Shown here: in pieces, positions 13,263-17,229 of the stretch
Layout: each line of letters begins with the position of its first letter
Position numbering within the stretch: the stretch's first letter is position 1
Assembly (NCBI GenBank): GCA_007116645.1
Contig: SKIA01000069.1
Coordinates: 1-17,229 of the forward strand
Origin: Candidatus Woesearchaeota archaeon
GTDB taxonomy: Archaea; Nanobdellota; Nanobdellia; Woesearchaeales; SKIA01
Reading direction: 5' to 3'
Length of the DNA: 17,229 nucleotides
The notes under the pieces: generated by a model
Databases searched by the model: none
Seen by the model: only the letters and a program-made list of their open reading frames with translations
Told to the model about the DNA's origin: nothing
Translations under genes and position numbers: made by a program

Positions 13263-13516
13263 GGCATACAACAAATTTGAGCGTCATTAAAACTATCGGT
13301 TGGGCAAGAACGAAGAGAGTTCGGAGAAGAACCCGAGGGACATCCTTCCCATGAAGGGTAACATTGACCGCCACCCACGGTGCAATCAGTAGCGCCTGTC
13401 CGCAGATCTCCGCCTGACTGTATGACCAGCACGACGAGAATAACAAGAATGATGAGCGCAATTGCTGCGATAATAATGATGTTTACCGACATTCCTTGCG
13501 CTCGAGTGTTGTTCAT
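13259..13516 (-). CDS. membrane-anchored six-Cys miniprotein (copy 1 of the array)
   Basis: An 85-residue protein with MNNTRAQGMS before a long hydrophobic helix (about 12-33). Its external tail has Cys at 45, 52, 59, 71, 82 and 83, spacing C-x6-C-x6-C-x11-C-x10-CC, starting CTVGGGQC. The ATG at 13516 is preferred to a TTG at 13522 because a TTTAAATA box is centred 26-27 bases upstream, predicting a leaderless mRNA. It is the first gene of a unit that continues with copies 2 and 3 by overlaps. RAQG before the helix resembles an archaeal prepilin processing site, but processing is not proven. Confidence 0.84.
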   Translation of the reverse strand: MNNTRAQGMSVNIIIIAAIALIILVILVVLVIQSGGDLRTGATDCTVGGGQCYPSWEGCPSGSSPNSLRSCPTDSFNDAQICCMP

Positions 13517-13520
13517 AGTC

Positions 13521-13572
13521 AAAAAAGAGCAAAAACCCTATTTAAATCCTTCGCTTACTCTCAGCGAGTAAG
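13521..13572 (-). terminator. probable terminator of the upstream unit: hairpin followed by T tracts
   Basis: A perfect hairpin, CTTACTC-5 bases-GAGTAAG (13554-13572), follows the stop of the 13602 gene. Beyond it the minus strand has TTTTT and TTTTTT tracts (13521-13535). The adjacent ACCTCTGAGGT (13573-13583) is also a near-perfect palindrome. It separates the 15751 unit from the 13516 unit and overlaps the promoter of the latter. Confidence 0.45.
13539..13546 (-). promoter_or_regulatory. TATA-like box for the miniprotein array
   Basis: Minus-strand TTTAAATA centred 26-27 bases upstream of the ATG at 13516, predicting a leaderless transcript. Confidence 0.6.
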
Positions 13573-13601
13573 ACCTCTGAGGTTTCAGAAATTTGAGAAA
13601 A

Positions 13602-13781
13602 CTACTCGGCGGGAGGAGAATTCCATTCTCCAAAAAGCGTGTCTGCAAATTTTCTAAATATGCCATCTTCGCTTCCTGTTGAGAACTGCGCATTCAAGAA
13701 AACAAATACTAAGAGAACGAATACGATCAGAATAACCCAAACGGCCAGTTTCTCCCAAGAAAGGTCAGCCTTTCTATTCAT
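13602..13781 (-). CDS. small single-membrane-segment protein
   Basis: A 59-residue protein starting MNRKADLSWEKLAVWV, with one hydrophobic segment (about 13-32) and a short polar tail that includes GIFRKFADTLFGEWN. There is no Cys. The ATG at 13781 overlaps the stop of the tiny upstream gene as ATGA; a GTG at 13787 would add two residues. The Arg-Lys-Ala before the helix matches the pilin-like N-termini of its neighbours. It is the last gene of the 15751 unit, followed by a terminator-like hairpin. Function unknown. Confidence 0.74.
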   Translation of the reverse strand: MNRKADLSWEKLAVWVILIVFVLLVFVFLNAQFSTGSEDGIFRKFADTLFGEWNSPPAE

Positions 13782-13954
13782 CGACACCCTCGTATAAGTC
13801 CAAATGTTCTGTCACACAAATTATTTTCTCCTGAAAAAAAGCTTCCTGTAGTAATCAAGTAGATAAATATAGCGAGGACGAGAAAAAGAAATAACGAGAT
13901 AATAATGATTTGAACCACTGTCTTTTCCTCTTGTCCTTTTCTTCCTTTAATCAA
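13778..13954 (-). CDS. tiny single-membrane-segment protein with KGQ motif
   Basis: A 58-residue reading frame between two recognised genes. It begins MIKGRKGQEEKTVV, then a strong hydrophobic helix (about 14-35, VQIIIISLFLFLVLAIFIYL) and a short tail with two Cys (NNLCDRTFGLIRGCR). The TTG at 13954 overlaps the preceding TAA, and the stop overlaps the next ATG as ATGA, which strongly supports a real coupled gene. An alternative start is the GTG at 13918, which has GAGGA 7 bases upstream and would give 46 residues. I favour the TTG because it keeps the K-G-Q motif seen in archaeal pilin-like proteins. Function unknown. Confidence 0.68.
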   Translation of the reverse strand: MIKGRKGQEEKTVVQIIIISLFLFLVLAIFIYLITTGSFFSGENNLCDRTFGLIRGCR

Positions 13955-14810
13955 GGCGTGTACACCCCATATTGGTTATAGTTTGTTCGTCATATTGCGT
14001 TATAAGTATTCCGCTAAATCCGTCGACGTCAGGACCCCATAGCTTGCCCACACTAAACCCAAGCACTCCACCTGCAACTGTACTTGTACCTACTACTGCA
14101 GCACCTACCATCCCCACACCAGCCGTGGCTATGGCACCTGCGGGCGGGAACAGCCAGACAGCAACAGCAGTAGCTCCTGCACTACCTAGTCCTCCGGCAA
14201 CTGCTCCGCGCATCCCGGACCGTCCACCTGTAATGAGTTGGTGAAACAGCCCGTTAAATGTCTCAACACGATCTTGAACATACAAGATTACTACTGGTTC
14301 TGCTAAACCAATCACTAATGAATCTGGCACTTGCAATGAGGGGTCTACGTTAAATGCCTGTTCTAACTCAGAGTCGATACTCACTTGTCTTGATCCGCCA
14401 ATTTGTTGTGCTCTCTCCCATACACCCTCAACTGCTCTTCCCTGTTCATCATAATAGATTGCGCAGACGTGACAAAACCTGTTTGTGCCGCCAACTATGC
14501 GCGTATCTCCTGCAGGATCAAAACTAGCTCTACACCAGAGCAAGTCCGCCGCAATTGTATTTCTCATTTCTCGCTCTGATTCTGTCGAGAACTGGTACAC
14601 TCGAGTTCTGCAAGCAGTCAAGGGAGTGTTTAGCGCAGGAGAGACTTGCGTTCCTAGAGCCCTGGTTACAACCGCGGAAAAACAAGACTGGTCCGCTGCT
14701 GACTCTGACGAAGAGTTCACAACCAATCCAAGTACTACTGCAAATACTGCCATCGCAGCAGCTAAGATGATAAATACTAAGACTTCAAATGATACTGCTT
14801 GTCGTTTCAT
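13947..14810 (-). CDS. membrane protein with CxxC motif and long Gly/Ala hydrophobic region (paralogue of 14810-15640)
   Basis: A 287-residue protein with MKRQAVSFE, one N-terminal hydrophobic segment (about 9-31) and an external domain with Cys at 43, 67, 93, 113, 116 and 283. C113-H-V-C116 lies in RFCHVCAIYY. Residues about 201-259 form a second, Gly/Ala-rich hydrophobic region (GAVAGGLGS, WLFPPAGAIATAGVGMVG) able to make a membrane hairpin. The preceding paralogue lacks it. The ATG at 14810 overlaps the preceding stop as TAATG. Shared Cys positions and the CxxCA motif show that this and the preceding gene arose by duplication. The enzymatic or structural role is not known. A thioredoxin-like activity is not implied, because the fold around CxxC does not look like thioredoxin. 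Confidence 0.82.
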   Translation of the reverse strand: MKRQAVSFEVLVFIILAAAMAVFAVVLGLVVNSSSESAADQSCFSAVVTRALGTQVSPALNTPLTACRTRVYQFSTESEREMRNTIAADLLWCRASFDPAGDTRIVGGTNRFCHVCAIYYDEQGRAVEGVWERAQQIGGSRQVSIDSELEQAFNVDPSLQVPDSLVIGLAEPVVILYVQDRVETFNGLFHQLITGGRSGMRGAVAGGLGSAGATAVAVWLFPPAGAIATAGVGMVGAAVVGTSTVAGGVLGFSVGKLWGPDVDGFSGILITQYDEQTITNMGCTRLD

Positions 14811-15640
14811 TAGTTCACCAGCGCGTCACATTGTTGATAGAGATATTCTGTGGGTATGATTCCTACTGCTTGACAGCCAAGCGCGTTCGAATCAGTAAGT
14901 GTTCTAAATAGTCGTCCAGTTCGGAAAAACACTACTGAGTACGAGCTATACTGTTGAATAGTAAGTTCATCAAAAGAAGGAAAGCTTGCAAGACAAGTTC
15001 TGGGAGTGGAAGGCATATCGTCGTGAAATAGGTAGTCTTGAAAGGTTATTGGGCGTGTTCTTTCATGAGGCGTATATTGAGTTTGAAAGTGCTCTTCTAG
15101 GTCAAGCGTAAAAGAATCAAAACTTCTGTTAACAAATATTTCTGCACAGAGAACGCAGACGTTTGACTGTCTAAAAGAAGAATCTGTTCTTAGCACATCT
15201 ATTTCTCCTTCGCGAAATAAGTTCCAACAACTTGAAAGTTCATACGCAAACATATCAGCAAGAGCTGGTTCTAATGAGTCCGCGTCAGAAGAAACGGTTG
15301 CTCCTTGGCGTATACGAAGCGTGTTTTCGGTGGCGTTGTATTCTACCCGTTCATAAAAATATCCTCTGGGGCGCTGCAGAGTTTCAAAAAAAGTGTAATC
15401 AAGATGTACAACTCTATTTTCTTGCACCTCAAGAACTTTTCTTGGACAGTACAAGTCGAAAGGAGAATACACGCCTGCAATAGTTGTTCCCAGCGTTGCT
15501 GCTAACGATACATGACAACTTGCCCTGTTTGCTGCATCTGCTGAGCTCAAGTAAAAGTGCAGGTATGCGTAGCCCACAAAAGTTATTATCAACAGTAGTA
15601 TTATGATGCTTACTGCTCGTTCGAAGGTTATTTGCGACAT
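14810..15640 (-). CDS. single-membrane-segment surface protein with CxxC motif (paralogue of 13947-14810)
   Basis: A 276-residue protein, MSQITFERAVS, one hydrophobic segment (about 9-31) and an external domain. Cys at 42, 65, 138, 162, 165, 216, 256 and 271 include a CVLCA motif (162-165). C42, C65, C138 and the CxxC correspond to C43, C67, C93 and the CHVCA of the next gene, and both have a strand (YSVVFFRTGRLF versus VVILYVQDR) after the motif. The ATG at 15640 follows the tiny upstream gene by 3 bases and has no Shine-Dalgarno, suggesting coupling. No named family recognised. Confidence 0.82.
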   Translation of the reverse strand: MSQITFERAVSIIILLLIITFVGYAYLHFYLSSADAANRASCHVSLAATLGTTIAGVYSPFDLYCPRKVLEVQENRVVHLDYTFFETLQRPRGYFYERVEYNATENTLRIRQGATVSSDADSLEPALADMFAYELSSCWNLFREGEIDVLRTDSSFRQSNVCVLCAEIFVNRSFDSFTLDLEEHFQTQYTPHERTRPITFQDYLFHDDMPSTPRTCLASFPSFDELTIQQYSSYSVVFFRTGRLFRTLTDSNALGCQAVGIIPTEYLYQQCDALVN

Positions 15641-15643
15641 TGT

Positions 15644-15751
15644 TTATGGACGAATTATCGGGAGTATTTTTGTGGCGAAAACGGTGATTACTATGAAGAT
15701 AAGTATAAATGCAAAAATGACTACTATGAGTACATTAAGAGGTAAGCGCAT
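15644..15751 (-). CDS. tiny 35-residue single-membrane-segment protein
   Basis: A 35-residue frame starting MRLPLNVLIVVIFAF and ending FATKILPIIRP; nearly all of it is one hydrophobic helix flanked by basic ends. It is well below usual gene-calling limits. Support comes from a CTTAAATA box centred 27-28 bases before the ATG at 15751, identical to the box for the 11275 gene, and from the 3-base gap to the next gene. It would be the leader gene of the unit that ends at 13602. Alternatively the region is just a leader for the 15640 gene; the clean start, stop and hydrophobic composition argue for a real peptide. Confidence 0.6.
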   Translation of the reverse strand: MRLPLNVLIVVIFAFILIFIVITVFATKILPIIRP

Positions 15752-15774
15752 AATTAATTTTGTGTGTTCAAAGT

Positions 15775-15782
15775 TATTTAAG
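15775..15782 (-). promoter_or_regulatory. TATA-like box for the 15751 unit
   Basis: Minus-strand CTTAAATA, the same octamer as at 11297-11304, centred 27-28 bases upstream of the ATG at 15751. It lies just downstream of the stop of the 15793 gene. Confidence 0.55.
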
Positions 15783-15792
15783 TCTTGTGCGG

Positions 15793-16305
15793 TTAGCACA
15801 CCCACAAAATAATTTCCATCGTTCCTGATTGCGGGTAGAGTGATAATGGTTGTCTTCCTGGTCTTCCTACGTGTTCTGTGATGTCGCAGGTTCCTTGTTC
15901 AATAAGCGTGTCACAGTCCTGAGCGAACAACTCGCACGTGCGAGGTCGTATTTCTAGGTAGTAGGGTCTTCCATAGTAGTCTACTACGACTGATTCAAGT
16001 GCGTCAGCGATTTCTTGCAGCCCTTCATCAGTTGCGCAAGAAACATCTGCTGGTAGTCCTCCCATTGGTCTGAGCGGGTTTTCTGTTCCTTGGCTGATGA
16101 GGTAGTCGGCTACTGTTCCTCGGCATTCTTCCAGGCTTGTTTTGAGTGTTGCGTCAATGAGGTTTTGTGCGAATTGTTCTTCCAGAAATTGTCCTGTGAC
16201 GTCGTCTCGTTCTTGCATTCCCCACAGTACTGCGAAAAATATCATAAGACTCACAAGTATAACGATGATTGCCAGCCCCATTATTTCGAATTGTGCTTTT
16301 TTCAT
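15793..16305 (-). CDS. pilin-like surface protein with KKAQ N-terminus
   Basis: A 170-residue protein starting MKKAQFEIMGLAIIVILVSL, where a basic pair and A-Q directly precede one long hydrophobic helix (about 9-29). This layout matches archaeal pilin-like proteins, whose class III signal is cut before a Q. The external domain has six Cys (61, 90, 124, 131, 140 and the very last residue, 170), probably paired in disulfides. The ATG at 16305 overlaps the preceding stop as ATGA. The C-terminal Cys is unusual. Pilin-like is a structural description; no specific family is claimed. Confidence 0.82.
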   Translation of the reverse strand: MKKAQFEIMGLAIIVILVSLMIFFAVLWGMQERDDVTGQFLEEQFAQNLIDATLKTSLEECRGTVADYLISQGTENPLRPMGGLPADVSCATDEGLQEIADALESVVVDYYGRPYYLEIRPRTCELFAQDCDTLIEQGTCDITEHVGRPGRQPLSLYPQSGTMEIILWVC

Positions 16306-16817
16306 GGTAATACTGTAAGGTCGTGATTTTCTAGTATGAGAACCCCTAGGTATGAGAGTTCAGTGAGTGGGTCGTATATGGTTATTGGGATGACTGCTGT
16401 TTGATAGTTGTCGCTGCCTGCTGGTGCGAAGTCAAATACGTCTATTCTTGGTGGAAAGCGGTCTTGTTCTGGATACACGAGTTCAATTCTGAGTGTTTGT
16501 CCAAAGAATCGCTCAAGGTATTCTCTCTCAAAGTCCTCGTCAGTGTCTACTTTTGTCGCAAACGCTTGTACTCTGTATGCGTCAACGCAGCTCGTGTCGG
16601 GTACTGCTGCAAAGCTGCATTGTATTTCTGGCAGACTCATGATTTCTTTTGTTTTCTCAAGTAGTTGTAGGCGAAAGTTTTCTTCTTGTAAGTCTCCTGC
16701 TTGCGCTACTCCTTGTTGAAAAAACCAGAATATTCCAAAGATGAGTAAGATGAGAAATACGAAGATGACTGCCATCATCTCGCCTATTTGTATTTGCGCT
16801 CTAGTAGATTGTCGCAC
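16302..16817 (-). CDS. pilin-like surface protein
   Basis: A 171-residue protein from the GTG at 16817: MRQSTRAQIQIGEMM, a hydrophobic helix (about 15-34) and an external domain with two Cys (in IQCSF and TSCVDAY). The GTG is chosen because GGGGGA lies about 6 bases upstream. Alternatives are ATG at 16844 (nine more residues, poor ribosome site) and ATG at 16886. The GTG start overlaps the upstream gene's end by 17 bases. The R-A-Q before the helix resembles the neighbouring KKAQ and RKAQ starts. The stop is shared as ATGA with the next gene. Function unknown. Confidence 0.8.
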   Translation of the reverse strand: MRQSTRAQIQIGEMMAVIFVFLILLIFGIFWFFQQGVAQAGDLQEENFRLQLLEKTKEIMSLPEIQCSFAAVPDTSCVDAYRVQAFATKVDTDEDFEREYLERFFGQTLRIELVYPEQDRFPPRIDVFDFAPAGSDNYQTAVIPITIYDPLTELSYLGVLILENHDLTVLP

Positions 16818-17229
16818 AGCGATTCCCCCTGAGTAATTGTTCATTTTGTAGGCGTACAAGGTTTGCGGCATTTGGCAAACCGTCAAATACTGCTCCTGGT
16901 GAAGTCATAGTAGCAGCGTCGCGTAAGTTTTCTATTTGAACGGGCGAGTAGCGGTCAACGCACGCGTCGTGCGCTCCTCCTTCTGCTCGTTGTTGTGCTT
17001 CAAAGCGTATTGTTGAGATGCGTTGTGCTTGAAGTTCTGCTGCGTTGTGTAGTTTTCGTGAGAACTTGTAACTAAAGCAACTTGCTCTGTTGTCGTCTCC
17101 CATCCAGATGTATGCCATGAGCATTGGCATACCTGAGTAGGTATATCCTCGCGACCAGTCGTTTTGAACTGGCCGCCAAAAACGGACTGTTCCTTGATCG
17201 AGAATGCGTGATGATTGTACGTGTATAAA
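16801..17229 (-). CDS. protein of unknown function, C-terminal part (5' end outside the window)
   Basis: The frame is open from the right edge of the window to the TAG at 16801-16803, giving 142 residues. The ATG at 17130 is internal, since the reading continues without a stop to 17229 with protein-like sequence (TVRFWRPVQNDWSRGYTYSG). The visible part has three Cys (in RASCFSY, HDACVDR and GNRCATIY) and a helical, Gln/Arg-rich middle (AELQAQRISTIRFEAQQRAE). Its end overlaps the next gene, so it belongs to the same train. The family is not recognised. Confidence 0.7.
   Translation of the reverse strand, partial: FIHVQSSRILDQGTVRFWRPVQNDWSRGYTYSGMPMLMAYIWMGDDNRASCFSYKFSRKLHNAAELQAQRISTIRFEAQQRAEGGAHDACVDRYSPVQIENLRDAATMTSPGAVFDGLPNAANLVRLQNEQLLRGNRCATIY

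Noticed and set aside
13947..14810. Thioredoxin-like oxidoreductase based on CxxC.
   Set aside because: The motif lies mid-protein without the thioredoxin strand-helix pattern or cis-Pro; only a shared CxxC with its paralogue is supported.
1..17229. CRISPR arrays, insertion sequences, rRNA genes or long direct repeats.
   Set aside because: No regularly spaced repeats, transposase-like frames, terminal inverted repeats or rRNA-like stretches were seen on reading.

Overview
The window is archaeal. It carries an archaeal-type S2 ribosomal protein, a stand-alone TRAM-domain protein, RadA, and an archaeal replication protein A. TATA-like octamers sit about 26 bases upstream of many start codons, so many mRNAs look leaderless. 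Small gene size, tight packing and many single-membrane-segment surface proteins with K-[AG]-Q-like N-termini suggest a DPANN lineage (Woesearchaeota/Pacearchaeota-like). That placement is inference and was not tested by phylogeny. Apart from the truncated gene at 1-264, every gene I can support is on the minus strand.

Left part (1-6710), housekeeping genes: the 3' end of an alpha/beta-hydrolase-like gene, converging on rpsB with a shared CTAG stop; a TRAM protein; a Kef-type cation:proton antiporter with an unusual start; radA with a small conserved gene just upstream in the same unit; a very small acidic protein behind a long structured leader; a YdjM-like membrane protein with a Cys-rich membrane-anchored miniprotein; and RPA. 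Four perfect inverted repeats lie in leaders and 3' ends here, three of them with 7-8 bp stems and exactly 7-base loops.

Right part (6756-17229), a surface-protein gene train: fifteen consecutive minus-strand genes, the first cut by the window edge. Fourteen of these have one hydrophobic segment at the N-terminus and, by the positive-inside rule, a domain outside the cell. Many overlap by ATGA or TAATG, implying translational coupling. Internal promoters are predicted before 15751, 13516, 12717 and 11275. Two of the genes (13778-13954 and 15644-15751) encode fewer than 60 residues and are easily missed.

The train ends with an 866-residue membrane-anchored protein that combines an M23 (LytM-like) endopeptidase domain and a GH108 muramidase domain with its PG_binding_3 tail. 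Both families are known for attacking bacterial peptidoglycan, which archaea lack. Upstream are four tandem miniproteins with a shared C-x6-C framework (three ending in CC), a paralogous pair with a CxxC motif, and pilin-like proteins. The best hypothesis is an uncharacterised archaeal surface apparatus, possibly pilus-like, that carries a bacterial-wall-cutting tip or effector. No assembly ATPase or membrane platform protein lies inside the window, so the link to a pilus is unproven.
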